A stretch of 64,000 nucleotides of DNA from positions 4,366 to 68,365 of the forward strand of contig JBAZCI010000002.1 in NCBI GenBank assembly GCA_041671025.1. The letters run 5' to 3'. Each line of letters opens with the position of its first letter. The stretch's first letter is position 1. Positions 1 through 8,992 of the stretch are shown one piece after another. This DNA is from JBAZCI01 sp041671025. Its GTDB lineage: Bacteria; Patescibacteriota; Patescibacteriia; UBA10025. A program made the translations under genes and the position numbers. The notes under the pieces were generated by a model. It saw only the letters and a list, made by a program, of their open reading frames with translations. It did not search any database and had not been told where the DNA came from.

Positions 1-168
1 CCGGCGTTGGCCTTCCGCGTATATCGTGTCAAAAGCCAAAGACGACTTACCGGATCCGGACAGGCCGGTAAAGACCACGAGCTTGTTCCTGGGTATATCA
101 AGATTGACCCCTTTCAGATTGTGGACCCGGGCTCCTCTGATGCGTATTTTTGGTTCGTTGTTTTGCAT
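1..168 (-). CDS. uvrA: UvrA, excinuclease ABC subunit A (5' end only)
   Basis: N-terminal 56 codons of the DNA-damage-sensing ATPase of nucleotide excision repair; the rest lies beyond the left edge. The protein begins [20 protein letters not shown], typical of UvrA. The first Walker A motif GLSGSGKS is at residues 35-42, followed by [13 protein letters not shown], which is near-invariant in the family. The ATG is at 166-168; no Shine-Dalgarno is visible, but a promoter lies 45-75 bp upstream. uvrC and uvrB are also in this window, in separate transcription units. The identification is secure despite truncation. Confidence 0.95.
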   Translation of the reverse strand, partial: MQNNEPKIRIRGARVHNLKGVNLDIPRNKLVVFTGLSGSGKSSLAFDTIYAEGQRR

Positions 169-214
169 GAGATAAAAAAAATGAGAACTGGGGACATCTA
201 AAAATGCGATAGCC

Positions 215-243
215 AGTATATACTTTTTACGCAAAGAGGTCAA
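215..243 (-). promoter_or_regulatory. Promoter of uvrA
   Basis: On the minus strand, TTGACC (238-243), a 17 bp spacer and TATACT (215-220) form a good sigma-70-type promoter. Transcription would start near 208, giving a leader of about 40 nt without a clear ribosome-binding site. Confidence 0.6.
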
Positions 244-284
244 GGGATGCGCCACAACAAGAGTATCTAGTATTGTAATTCTAA

Positions 285-313
285 TAAAAAAGGTAGTTCT
301 GATTGAACTACCT
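285..313 (-). terminator. Intrinsic terminator
   Basis: Read on the minus strand, AGGTAGTT (306-313), a 7-nt loop and AACTACCT (291-298) form a perfect 8-bp stem followed by a run of six T. The stem overlaps the TAG stop of the gene at 308-1540. Confidence 0.8.
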
Positions 314-1540
314 AGATAACTTGTATGTTATGAGATGACCATTTGCAACATCGAGTGCGCGCTCAAGATGATAAATCATCTTTTTTGGACGCGGTCGATG
401 CGACTCGCGTTCTTGGCGATAATCCGCCATAGCCTGATCAAATACTATCAGGGACGAACAAGGAATAGATGACCTGCTGCAAGACTCTACCCTGCGGACC
501 AACGTTGGCAGATAATCAGGCGGAGGAGCCGTCAATTTCTCCCACATGCGCTTGGCGCTGGAAAGCGCCTCCCTTCTGACCGGAAGTTTCTGATTGACAT
601 CATCCGCGATATCCAACTGACGCCGGATCTCCGTGAGATCATGTAACTCTGTGCTCACTTCTACCATGCTCCGAAACTCTGTCATGTCCTTTCCGAACCG
701 CTCGAGCTCCTGTTCAGCGTAGTGGCGCCGTAGCGCTGCCTGCCGATCCTGTTCCTGCTGATGAATAAATTCATCAACGGCACTGCGAACCTGGCCACCA
801 TAAGCCGATGTATACGCAACTGGACCGGACGCGATGAATAATCGAGCAATACTCCGCCGCGGACAGACCATTCCCTTGCATGCATATGTACGACGAACGG
901 ATGCAGCTGCGGAGAACATCGCACACAACATCCATCCATACCATATCAAACTGCCGAGCATGATCGTGCACCCTACGGCAACAAGCAAAAGCGCGTGAGT
1001 CGACTCGGACAAATTGTTGAGGTGGTACTCTATGCGTCGTCGAGATTCAGCCATGAGGATTTTGACTGACACGGTGTCAGCGTTACCCCGGTATTGCGGC
1101 AACATGTATGCGAAGAATGCATTGAGTTGATGATAATTCGCATCTCGGTTCTGGAAAAAGGTATAGAAGAACGGATCCGGATTAATCTCGGCTCTGTCCC
1201 GCATAATCAGCTCGCCGTCCACCAAAACCGTTTCGGCAACTGCGGCTGCATCAGAAATTTTGATCCGATGCTCACCTGCATATGGCGAAAACCAAAATGT
1301 TCTGTCATCCGAAAACTCCTTAAATGAGAACTGATCGAGATAGGCGCTCAATACCCTCCTTCCGGTTTCAAAGACATATGTGCCATTGTCCGAATCACGG
1401 TTGCACACCATCTCATGCACCGACGGCACGCCTCCCAAAACGATAATTGATGCGCCGATCAACCCGAAGACAACCAGCTTGACGCCCGGGTACCGCGTAC
1501 TCGTCACTACTGAACGGATAATGCGAAACACTGATATCAT
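308..1540 (-). CDS. Hypothetical membrane protein with C-terminal coiled coil
   Basis: 410 aa, not recognised. A first hydrophobic segment at about residues 20-40 and a second at about 183-208 bracket a 140-residue region that would face outward. The last 150 residues are charged and rich in Glu, Arg and Gln with heptad-like spacing, suggesting a cytoplasmic coiled coil. The ATG is preceded by GGGAGGAG, a strong Shine-Dalgarno. It stands alone, with its own terminator overlapping the stop codon. An envelope-spanning or scaffold role is only a guess from topology. Confidence 0.75.
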   Translation of the reverse strand: MISVFRIIRSVVTSTRYPGVKLVVFGLIGASIIVLGGVPSVHEMVCNRDSDNGTYVFETGRRVLSAYLDQFSFKEFSDDRTFWFSPYAGEHRIKISDAAAVAETVLVDGELIMRDRAEINPDPFFYTFFQNRDANYHQLNAFFAYMLPQYRGNADTVSVKILMAESRRRIEYHLNNLSESTHALLLVAVGCTIMLGSLIWYGWMLCAMFSAAASVRRTYACKGMVCPRRSIARLFIASGPVAYTSAYGGQVRSAVDEFIHQQEQDRQAALRRHYAEQELERFGKDMTEFRSMVEVSTELHDLTEIRRQLDIADDVNQKLPVRREALSSAKRMWEKLTAPPPDYLPTLVRRVESCSRSSIPCSSLIVFDQAMADYRQERESHRPRPKKMIYHLERALDVANGHLITYKLSR

Positions 1541-1675
1541 AACTCCTCCCTCACCTATGAGTAATGAAAATAACAGTTTTTTTGCTTTTTATCTCGGGAA
1601 ATTATCATGCGAGCGTCATTGTGTCAACATATAAAAAAAGGATTGTTTGGCGAACGTGCCCCCGAAAAAGTCGCT

Positions 1676-1777
1676 GAAATCGCTTCACCTCCTCGTAGCC
1701 TCGGGTTCGCAATGAAATACTTTTTTTCTTGTCATTGCGAGTGAGGTCGCCTTTGGCGACCGACCGAAGCAATCTCG
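1676..1777. repeat. Inverted pair of REP-like intergenic repeats
   Basis: A plus-oriented copy at 1731-1777 starts GTCATTGCGAG, contains the hairpin GGTCGCC-TTT-GGCGACC (1745-1761) and ends GAAGCAATCTC. A more diverged copy in the opposite orientation lies at 1676-1714. A third copy is at 41506-41535. Both ends of the element resemble dispersed palindromic repeats found between genes in many bacteria. The wider gap 1541-1901 otherwise holds only the promoter of the next gene. Confidence 0.65.
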
Positions 1778-1814
1778 ATGTCATATATCTGCCGGTATGC
1801 CCGTGAATGATGTA

Positions 1815-1843
1815 TTGACATGTACTAAAGTAACTGTTACATT
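1815..1843 (+). promoter_or_regulatory. Promoter of the secreted-protein gene at 1902
   Basis: Consensus -35 TTGACA (1815-1820), 17 bp spacer and -10 TACATT (1838-1843). The start would be near 1850, leaving a leader of about 50 nt ending in a GGAGG ribosome-binding site. Confidence 0.7.
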
Positions 1844-1901
1844 CCCCTATCAAAAAGTTGTCAAAAAAATAACCAAACCCTTAATGACATGGAGGTATGT
1901 C

Positions 1902-2741
1902 ATGAACCGCTCATTAACATGGATTTTCATCGCGCTTATCATTTCCATTCTTCCCATCAACTGTTCTTTCGCATCTGACACCGTGCTTCCGGACTTCATC
2001 TGGCAGTGTCACATCGATCATGCCGAGAAATACGGCACGGCGCATGCGTCAGCAAAGCCGATTGCGTGGGGAACAGGCCTGTACGTTGCAAATAACAGCG
2101 AAACGTTATTTTATTTTTTTGCCTCTACCGACGAACATGCCTACCTGCAACTTAAAATTTCGGCATTTTTTACATTCGCCCAATGGAAACAAACGAAAGT
2201 AAAAGTTGAATGGGCCGACGATATTTGGGGCATCAATCCATTTGATCCGTTCACAAGAGTGACGACAACTATCCAGATGCTCAATCTACAAGATACCGGC
2301 TATGTCCTGGCAATTGACCGGGCTGTCACGGATCTGAACGACTTGCCCTTCTTCAAAGATATCACGGTGACTGAATATGACATTCTCACCACACCCTGGT
2401 GTTCATGGGAAGCCGACCGATGGGGAGATGTTATCGTGGACGACAAACAGTGTACGATAAATTTCGACTTTACAAGCCTCGATAATGATCTCCGCTGTCG
2501 TATTCACTTCCAGGAGAAGAGTATGTACTCAGCGTTTGATTGTATCGAATGTCAACAGATCGTTGAAGAACTTCAGCCGATATTTAGCTACCGGCCATAC
2601 CGTATGAAGTCCGAATATTTTTTTGACTTTGTAAACTTCGAGAAGTTTGAAGGCGATTCAACATCGTTCATTCGCACCATCGACAGCATCATGAAAGGCG
2701 TCGTTGATCAAGGAAGAATCACTGACGTCGTCTCTCGATAA
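1902..2741 (+). CDS. Hypothetical secreted protein
   Basis: 279 aa, not recognised. The ATG at 1902 is chosen over an upstream in-frame ATG at 1797 because GGAGG sits just before it and the upstream start precedes the promoter. The N-terminus is a textbook signal peptide: basic start, hydrophobic core, then a likely cleavage after SFA near residue 26. The mature part contains about seven cysteines, so disulphides are possible outside the membrane. It has its own promoter and terminator, a monocistronic layout shared by other surface-protein genes in this window. Confidence 0.8.
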   Translation: MNRSLTWIFIALIISILPINCSFASDTVLPDFIWQCHIDHAEKYGTAHASAKPIAWGTGLYVANNSETLFYFFASTDEHAYLQLKISAFFTFAQWKQTKVKVEWADDIWGINPFDPFTRVTTTIQMLNLQDTGYVLAIDRAVTDLNDLPFFKDITVTEYDILTTPWCSWEADRWGDVIVDDKQCTINFDFTSLDNDLRCRIHFQEKSMYSAFDCIECQQIVEELQPIFSYRPYRMKSEYFFDFVNFEKFEGDSTSFIRTIDSIMKGVVDQGRITDVVSR

Positions 2742-2764
2742 TACTGGCGCGCTGTTCGCCAATG

Positions 2765-2790
2765 AGCTGTACTCCGTACGGCTTTTTTTT
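2765..2790 (+). terminator. Intrinsic terminator
   Basis: GCTGTAC (2766-2772), loop TCC and GTACGGC (2776-2782) form a stem with one G-T pair, followed by eight T. It ends the 1902-2741 gene just before the uvrC promoter. Confidence 0.75.
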
Positions 2791-2806
2791 ATTTTTCTTA
2801 TTCCGC

Positions 2807-2812
2807 TATACT
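2807..2812 (+). promoter_or_regulatory. -10 box implying a leaderless uvrC mRNA
   Basis: TATACT ends at 2812. A start seven bases downstream is 2819, exactly the A of the uvrC ATG. No Shine-Dalgarno precedes the ATG, and the in-frame upstream ATG at 2762 lies before the terminator. No -35 is evident. Confidence 0.6.
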
Positions 2813-2818
2813 GCTTAT

Positions 2819-4579
2819 ATGAATACCGTCCAGGAACAACTTAAGCGCATCGGAGTCCAGCCGGGCATTTATCAATTTTTTGATCAGACCGGACGGCTTT
2901 TGTACATTGGCAAAGCCAAAAATCTCAAAAACCGCGTGAGATCTTATTTTCACAAACGTGCAGAATTGTCACCCGCTAAACAAATCATGATTGAAAAGAT
3001 ACGCCGGATTGAAACCATTCTCACACATTCCGAAACAGAGGCACTGCTCCTGGAATCGACACTCATCAAACAACATCAGCCGCCGTTTAATATTGACCTC
3101 AAAGACGACAAAAACTTTCTCTACATCAAGGTCACCGTCCAGGAAGAATACCCGAGAGTGTTTGCAACGCGCATCCTCGCCCGGGACAAGGCAAAATATT
3201 TCGGACCATTCACGTCAGCCGAAGCGGTACGAGACACGCTTCGTGTATTAAAGAAAATATTCCCCCATCGGAATTTCCAAAAAATGCCGACAAAAACTCA
3301 CGTCCAGTACCTGACCCGCCGGTATCCGCAATTATTCGGTCCCGCACAAAAAACAGAATACCTTGAGCACATCAGGCATATCCTTCTTTTTTTACAGGGA
3401 CGCTACCGTGAAGTTACCGCACAAGTAACGGAACGCATGCGGAAAGCCGCGGCAGCAAAGCAATTTGAAAAAGCAGCGCAATACCGGGACTCGCTGCGAC
3501 TGTTAGATCGTATGCAGGAGCGCCAGCGGGTGATCTCCACATCACTCAAGACTTTTGACGTTATCGGCATCGCTCAGGAAGAGCAAAAAGTTGCGCTCTC
3601 CCTCTGCTTTATCCGTGAAGGCAAACTGCTCGGCAAAAATGATTTCCTCATGACCAACACAACTGAAGAACCCGTGAAGGAGCTTGTCCGTATTTTTATC
3701 GAGCGGTATTACCCTTCATCGCCGGAACATGTCAAAACAGTCGTTGTCCCCGCGCTTCCGGATACGACAACTGAAATATCCCACGTTTTGGGTATCACAC
3801 TGGTGCGAGCACAGCGCGGTGAGAAAAAAGCGCTCGTCGACCTCGCAGAACTCAACGCACGCGACCATCTCATCCGCATATCAACTCGTCAGCCGCTCCA
3901 AACGGGGAAAATAAAACAAGCGCTGGTCGAACTTGCCAAAGAAACGGGGCTGTCCCAACCGCCGCGGAGGATTGAGTGTTTTGATATTTCAAATATTCAG
4001 GGCGCGCATCCGGTCGGATCAATGGTAGTTTTTCACGACGGTCTTCCTGCTAAGCAAGAATACCGGAAATTTAAAATCAAAACCGTGAAAGGCGCAAACG
4101 ACCCCGCGATGATGGCTGAAGTATTGAAACGGCGTTTTGGTCCGTCACATCAAGAGACCTGGAAACGACCCGAATTAATTATTCTTGATGGCGGCAAGGG
4201 GCAGCTCTCTATTGTCCATGAAGCCATATCTTCCAACCTCAACGGCATTACCCTCCTTGCACTCGCGAAGCGTGAAGAGATCCTCCACCGCCTTGAACAC
4301 CCGCAGGAAATCATTCTTCCCCCCGGACCCGCATATTATCTGATTCAGCGTATCCGAGACGAAGCACACCGGTTTGCAATCGGTTATTACCGCAAGCGCC
4401 ACCGAAAAAGCTCGATCACGTCAATACTGGATGAAATTCCCGGTTTTGGCACCGTCCGCAAACGTGCACTTCTACGTGCGTTTGGATCAATCGATGCCCT
4501 GCGTCAGGCTCCCCCAAAAGAGCTTGAACGGCTAGTCGGTCCTAAAATAGCTCAATCAATTCTAGAAAAACTCTTATGA
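2819..4579 (+). CDS. uvrC: UvrC, excinuclease ABC subunit C
   Basis: 586 aa; makes both incisions in nucleotide excision repair after UvrB loading. The N-terminal GIY-YIG nuclease domain shows GIY at residues 16-18 and YIG at 29-31. A UVR motif for UvrB contact lies at about 200-228 (EKAAQYRD core). The RNase H-like nuclease half follows, with RIECFDISN and LIILDGGKGQL. The last 60 residues carry tandem helix-hairpin-helix motifs (IPGFG, LVGPK). Length is usual for the family. Its TGA stop overlaps the ATG of the next small ORF (ATGA), suggesting coupled translation. Confidence 0.97.
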   Translation: MNTVQEQLKRIGVQPGIYQFFDQTGRLLYIGKAKNLKNRVRSYFHKRAELSPAKQIMIEKIRRIETILTHSETEALLLESTLIKQHQPPFNIDLKDDKNFLYIKVTVQEEYPRVFATRILARDKAKYFGPFTSAEAVRDTLRVLKKIFPHRNFQKMPTKTHVQYLTRRYPQLFGPAQKTEYLEHIRHILLFLQGRYREVTAQVTERMRKAAAAKQFEKAAQYRDSLRLLDRMQERQRVISTSLKTFDVIGIAQEEQKVALSLCFIREGKLLGKNDFLMTNTTEEPVKELVRIFIERYYPSSPEHVKTVVVPALPDTTTEISHVLGITLVRAQRGEKKALVDLAELNARDHLIRISTRQPLQTGKIKQALVELAKETGLSQPPRRIECFDISNIQGAHPVGSMVVFHDGLPAKQEYRKFKIKTVKGANDPAMMAEVLKRRFGPSHQETWKRPELIILDGGKGQLSIVHEAISSNLNGITLLALAKREEILHRLEHPQEIILPPGPAYYLIQRIRDEAHRFAIGYYRKRHRKSSITSILDEIPGFGTVRKRALLRAFGSIDALRQAPPKELERLVGPKIAQSILEKLL

Positions 4580-4758
4580 CCGTCAAAATACCTTCACCTG
4601 CGGATGAAGAGCGCATTGACCGAATATACCGCCTGCGTGACCACCGCAAAAAACAGCGTATGAAAATTTCGGGCAAAAGCGTTTTCGGCATCCAGCGCAT
4701 CATTACCGGACGGGCAAAGCGGAAACCCGGCACATCCCCCAGAAACAGCCGTCATTGA
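4576..4758 (+). CDS. Small basic hypothetical protein coupled to uvrC
   Basis: 60 aa, not recognised. Its ATG overlaps the uvrC stop as ATGA, the clearest argument that it is translated. It is strongly basic (Lys/Arg-rich, especially HRKKQRMK and GRAKRKP) and could bind nucleic acid, but there is no known domain. Its stop lies inside the -35 box of the secG promoter. It could be a chance ORF; a shadow ORF on the other strand has no start signal. Confidence 0.5.
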   Translation: MTVKIPSPADEERIDRIYRLRDHRKKQRMKISGKSVFGIQRIITGRAKRKPGTSPRNSRH

Positions 4759-4783
4759 CAACCGAGATGTTATCTGGTATCGT
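4755..4783 (+). promoter_or_regulatory. Promoter of secG
   Basis: TTGACA (4755-4760), 17 bp spacer, TATCGT (4778-4783). Transcription would begin near 4790, about 24 nt before the secG ATG. No clear Shine-Dalgarno is seen in that leader. Confidence 0.6.
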
Positions 4784-4813
4784 ATATCTACACTTTTTTC
4801 AGAATTTTTTGTT

Positions 4814-5044
4814 ATGAAAAACATACTCATCATCGCTCAAATCTGCATTTCCGCTATTCTGGTCGTTGCAATACTGCTTCAGAACAAGGGCGCCGACGCT
4901 GGATCAATCTTTGGCGGCGGAGGCGGGGGCGACGGTAATGTCTATACGACTAAAAGGGGAATTGAAAAAATTCTCTTTATCTCTACCATCGTCATTGCAA
5001 TCCTTTTTATTGGCATTTCTTTGGCCAACATTGTTATCAGCTAA
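4814..5044 (+). CDS. secG: SecG, preprotein translocase subunit
   Basis: 76 aa. Small membrane partner of SecYE that aids SecA-driven export. It has the family layout of two membrane helices (about residues 3-22 and 50-74) joined by a glycine-rich loop with LLQNKGADAG and a run of glycines followed by YTTKRGIEK, all hallmark SecG features. It precedes a solute-binding protein gene by 33 bp and may share its transcript. Confidence 0.93.
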   Translation: MKNILIIAQICISAILVVAILLQNKGADAGSIFGGGGGGDGNVYTTKRGIEKILFISTIVIAILFIGISLANIVIS

Positions 5045-5077
5045 AACGCACCGCGTGAAGCGCATAATTTTTTCTGT

Positions 5078-6880
5078 GTGAAACCGACCGTCTTCGATCG
5101 CGTCAAAAACATCTTCCATAGGCAGGCGGCGCCGGAAGCCGCAGCTCAACACGCTGAATGGGATAAAAAGCTGGTTTTTTCCTTGGCGAAATCGCGATTT
5201 CCTTCGGTAAGACAGCTCGCCTATTTGCCGCGTTATTTATCCCTCCGGGAACGCGTTATTGTGCGTACCGCGATATTTTTGACGGTAGCCGCGATCGTTT
5301 TTTTAAGCGCACGATTTTACCAGCGGCATATCGAGATCCTCCCGCGTGAAGGTGGCGAATATGTCGAGGCACTCATCGGCCAGCCTCAGCACATTAATCC
5401 CGCACTCGCTGGAACTAATGATACAGACATGGATCTTGCGCGTCTGATGTATTCCAGCCTACTGCGATTTGACGAGAAACAACAGCTCGTGACCGACCTT
5501 GCTGAACGCTACGAGATCAGTGAAGACAAAAAAACATACACAGTTATCCTGAAGCAGAACATTCGCTGGCACGACGGCGAACCGCTCACTGCGGACGACG
5601 TACTCTTCACCGTAGATACGATACAAAATCCGGTCATTAACAGCCCTCTGCTCTCCAGCCTCAAAGGCGTCACCGTGGAAAAGATTGATGACCAAACGGT
5701 AAAGTTCACAATCACCGAACCGTTCGCACCGTTCCTTTCATCGCTCACCTTCGGCATTTTACCTGTGCATATTTGGGGAGACGTACTTCCCGAAAGCATA
5801 GGGCTGGCAGAGTTCAATATCCGCCCTGTCGGCTCCGGCCCGTACCAATTTGCCTCGCTTCAAAAAAATAGGAATGGCGACATCAAGTCATATACCCTCA
5901 AATCCTACCGCGGATACCACGGACAGGTACCGTACATCTCTACAATCATGGTCAAGTTTTATCCCGATTTTGACAGCGCGCTTGAAGCGGCAAAAAATAA
6001 AAACGTTGACGGTGTCAGCTTTGTTCCCCGGAGTAAGCAGTCCATGCTCGCGCGCAACGATGATATCCTCATCCGCAGATTTGAATTGCCTCAATACACC
6101 GCAATCTTTTTCAACCAAAAAAACGGCCTCATGAAAGACAAAAGTATCCGCCAAGCCTTTGCCATGGCTGTTGATCGCCAGGCGCTCGTGACACAAGTAC
6201 TGGGAGCTGACGGGACGCTTGTGAATGGACCAATTCCGGAGGGGTTCATCGGATACTCTCCTGATATCAGCATTCCCGCATTTGACCCCGTTGCAGCCCG
6301 TAAAATACTGGATGACAATAAGTGGGCATTTCTCGAGGGAGAAACCGTTCGAAAAAAAGGATCCGCCGAGCTGCGATTTACACTCACGACCGTCGATCAG
6401 CCCGACTACGTACGGACCGCTGAATTGCTGAAAGCCGCGTGGGAATCTATTAATGTGGGCGTCACCATCAACATCGTTCCGCCCACCCGTTTCCAGCAGG
6501 ATATCCTGCGAACGAAAAACTACGAAGCCCTCCTCTATGGCGAACTTATCGGCTCAGATCCCGACCCATTCCCTTTCTGGCATTCATCTCAAAGTCTCGG
6601 CGAAGGACTGAACTTATCCAACTACTTTAACAAGAACGCGGACAAACTTCTCCAGGATGCTCGACAGACAACTTCCCTCGAGGAACGGGAAAAGATGTAC
6701 ATCGAATTCCAGAAAATTCTCGCAGACGACCTTCCCGCTCTTTTCCTCTTTTCTCCTTCATACTTATACGCCGTCCATAAAGATGTTCGCGGCATAGATA
6801 CCGAGCGCGTCATCCTGCCTACCGACCGTCTTAACGGTATTGCAGGATGGTATATCAAAACGCGCCGCGGATGGAAATAA
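5078..6880 (+). CDS. Family-5 (peptide/oligopeptide) solute-binding protein, membrane-anchored
   Basis: 600 aa with a GTG start; no better in-frame start precedes it. Residues from about 95 match the DppA/OppA family: the typical opening (PQHINPALAG), Y-S-LLRFD, KNIRWHDGEPLTADDV-type segment and a C-terminal lobe. In place of a signal peptide there is a 60-residue cytoplasmic N-terminus and one membrane helix at about 60-80, so the binding domain would be tethered outside. No permease or ATPase genes are adjacent. The ligand is probably peptides but cannot be read from sequence. Confidence 0.88.
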   Translation: MKPTVFDRVKNIFHRQAAPEAAAQHAEWDKKLVFSLAKSRFPSVRQLAYLPRYLSLRERVIVRTAIFLTVAAIVFLSARFYQRHIEILPREGGEYVEALIGQPQHINPALAGTNDTDMDLARLMYSSLLRFDEKQQLVTDLAERYEISEDKKTYTVILKQNIRWHDGEPLTADDVLFTVDTIQNPVINSPLLSSLKGVTVEKIDDQTVKFTITEPFAPFLSSLTFGILPVHIWGDVLPESIGLAEFNIRPVGSGPYQFASLQKNRNGDIKSYTLKSYRGYHGQVPYISTIMVKFYPDFDSALEAAKNKNVDGVSFVPRSKQSMLARNDDILIRRFELPQYTAIFFNQKNGLMKDKSIRQAFAMAVDRQALVTQVLGADGTLVNGPIPEGFIGYSPDISIPAFDPVAARKILDDNKWAFLEGETVRKKGSAELRFTLTTVDQPDYVRTAELLKAAWESINVGVTINIVPPTRFQQDILRTKNYEALLYGELIGSDPDPFPFWHSSQSLGEGLNLSNYFNKNADKLLQDARQTTSLEEREKMYIEFQKILADDLPALFLFSPSYLYAVHKDVRGIDTERVILPTDRLNGIAGWYIKTRRGWK

Positions 6881-7026
6881 GACCGTCGCAATAGCGATAC
6901 ATATCCTTTTTTCCCGGCAGCCCGGGATCCTTCACATGATGCCCTGGTGGTGGAATTGTCCTGAACTACGTTGAGTTCACGACATCATGTACCCTCTGTG
7001 GCACATCATGGTAGACAACTATTTTA

Positions 7027-7110
7027 GCCGGAGTGGCGGAACTGGTAGACGCGCACGGTTCAGAGCCGTGTGGGGGTAACCCCGTAGGAGTTCGAGTCTC
7101 CTCCCCGGCA
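7027..7110 (+). tRNA. tRNA-Leu(CAG)
   Basis: 84-nt cloverleaf with acceptor GCCGGAG/CCCCGGC, anticodon stem CACGG/CCGTG around loop TTCAGAG, so anticodon CAG (codon CUG). It has the long variable arm of a class II tRNA and T-loop TTCGAGT with stem AGGAG/CTCCT. The discriminator is A and CCA is not encoded. There is one A-C mismatch in the acceptor stem (position 6-67). The 146 bp upstream contain no gene that I can see. Confidence 0.95.
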
Positions 7111-7179
7111 TATCTCAACATTAGACTTAAGCAAGATTCTCCCATTCTCGATGGGCAGATACAGTAATTATTTCAATCA

Positions 7180-8895
7180 ATGAAAAAAGAACAACCAAAT
7201 AGACTCAGACAAAAAGTACAGGAAAAAACAACTAACGCATTGCGCATTATTCCGCTCGGCGGACAGGAGGAAGTCGGCCGCAATATGACCCTCTTTGAAT
7301 ACGGTAAAGATATCGTTATTCTCGACATGGGCCTGCAATTCCCCGAAGAAGACATGCTCGGCGTAGACTACATTATTCCGAATATTACCTATTTACGCGG
7401 AAAGGAAAAAAATATCCGCGGTGTTATCTTTAGTCACGGACATCTCGATCATATCGGCGCTGCGCCCTTATTGCTCGAACGGCTTGGAAATCCGCTCGTC
7501 ATCGGTCGTCCGCTTACCCTCGCCCTGTTGAAGAACAGACAGGAAGACTACAAAAAAGGTTCGGTCAAGCGGCTAAAGACTCTCACCATTAAATCCATTT
7601 CAGATACCCTCCGACTTGGAAACTTTACCGTAAAATTCTTCCCTGTCGACCACTCGATTATGGATGCCGTCGGCGTCATCCTTGAGACTCCGCACGGCTC
7701 TGCAGTCCATCTCGGCGACTGGACGTATGAAAAAGATCCGGTCGGACGCCGGGGAGTAGAGTACACGCACCTTTCGCGCCTGCGCAAGCCGACGATTGTT
7801 ATGCTTGAAAGTTTGGGCTCGACCAATACACGGGAGCGGGTATCCGAGCAGATGATGTTTACAAATATTGAGAAACTCATTCAGGGCGCACCGGGACGGG
7901 TGATCATCGGAACATTCTCCTCGCAAATCGAGCGCATCAAGCACATTCTTGAATATGCCCAGCGCATCGGTAAGAAAGTTGCCCTCGACGGATACAGTAT
8001 GAAAGTAAACATCGAGACGGCAAAAAAGCTCGGCTACATCAAGGTTGCCCAGCATGTGCTCATCACACCCGAACAAGTTGATAAATATCCCGATGAAAAG
8101 GTAGTGATTATCTGCACGGGTGCCCAGGGAGAGAGTAACGCAGTTCTCTCGCGCATCGTGACCGGAAATCACCGGTCCATCCGCATCAAAAAGACCGACA
8201 CTATCATCTTCTCCTCTTCGGTCATTCCGGGCAATGAACGTACGATCCAACGGCTCAAAGACAGCCTGTATCGCCTCTGCGACAATGTAGTGCACAGCGA
8301 TATCATGGACATTCATTCAAGCGGCCACAGCACCGCACGAGACATGCTGACCGTACTCAAACAGATCAGGCCGAGTTATTTCGTCCCCGTTTATGCAAAT
8401 CACTATTTCCTTAAGGAAGCCGAGAAGCTCGCGGTACGCCACGGATTTCCTAAAGAACATGTGTTCGTTCTCGATAACGGGTCAGTTCTCGAATTTAACA
8501 ACGGCAAAGCTCAGATTCTGCCCAAAAAAGTTCCGACGGATTATGTATTCGTCGACGGACTAGGAGTCGGCGACATTTCACACGTCGTTCTGCGGGACCG
8601 ACAAACACTCGCCGGCGACGGCATGGTGGTAATCATTGTTACCGTCGACGCTAAAACGGGAAAACTGGTCGGCAACCCCGACATCATTTCCCGCGGCTTC
8701 GTGCACATGAAAACAAGCACGCGCCTTATTGACGAGACAAAGAAGAAAATTCAGACTATGTTCCAACAACGTGATCCGCAATCAAAAGCAAACGATGCAT
8801 ATATTGCCAACAAACTGCGGGATGACATTGGTCAGTTCCTCTTCTCCCGCACGAACCGGCGACCGATGATACTGCCCGTTGTTATTGATGTGTAA
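7180..8895 (+). CDS. rnj: Ribonuclease J
   Basis: 571 aa metallo-beta-lactamase-fold RNase with endo- and 5'-exonuclease activity; it takes the role of RNase E in mRNA decay in many bacteria. The zinc-site motif HGHLDH is at residues 86-91, followed by the lactamase and beta-CASP domains (APGRVIIGTFSSQIERI, TGAQGES, HSSGHS). A C-terminal domain of about 120 residues completes the normal RNase J length. It starts with ATG about 70 bp after tRNA-Leu; no strong ribosome-binding site precedes it. Confidence 0.96.
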   Translation: MKKEQPNRLRQKVQEKTTNALRIIPLGGQEEVGRNMTLFEYGKDIVILDMGLQFPEEDMLGVDYIIPNITYLRGKEKNIRGVIFSHGHLDHIGAAPLLLERLGNPLVIGRPLTLALLKNRQEDYKKGSVKRLKTLTIKSISDTLRLGNFTVKFFPVDHSIMDAVGVILETPHGSAVHLGDWTYEKDPVGRRGVEYTHLSRLRKPTIVMLESLGSTNTRERVSEQMMFTNIEKLIQGAPGRVIIGTFSSQIERIKHILEYAQRIGKKVALDGYSMKVNIETAKKLGYIKVAQHVLITPEQVDKYPDEKVVIICTGAQGESNAVLSRIVTGNHRSIRIKKTDTIIFSSSVIPGNERTIQRLKDSLYRLCDNVVHSDIMDIHSSGHSTARDMLTVLKQIRPSYFVPVYANHYFLKEAEKLAVRHGFPKEHVFVLDNGSVLEFNNGKAQILPKKVPTDYVFVDGLGVGDISHVVLRDRQTLAGDGMVVIIVTVDAKTGKLVGNPDIISRGFVHMKTSTRLIDETKKKIQTMFQQRDPQSKANDAYIANKLRDDIGQFLFSRTNRRPMILPVVIDV

Positions 8896-8964
8896 GCATG
8901 GCATCATTTACCGATCTGCATCGTTAACCAATCTATGAACAACGGTAAAAATTATCCAACATGT

Positions 8965-8986
8965 GCGCACCCTGACTAGGGTGCGC
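8965..8986. repeat. GCGCACCCT hairpin (dispersed element copy 1)
   Basis: Perfect 9-bp inverted repeat GCGCACCCT-GACT-AGGGTGCGC ending 6 bp before the start codon of the next gene. No T-run follows. The same core recurs at 17584-17601, 21024-21045 and 24504-24521. Confidence 0.75.
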
Positions 8987-8992
8987 TTGGCT

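Noticed and set aside
7..201. Plus-strand ORF of 64 codons at the left edge
   Set aside because: It is the antisense of the uvrA start; the minus strand gives clear UvrA sequence with Walker A.
6907..6924. TCCCGG-CAGC-CCGGGA stem as a terminator after the solute-binding protein gene
   Set aside because: The stem is real but no T-run follows on either strand, so terminator function is not supported.
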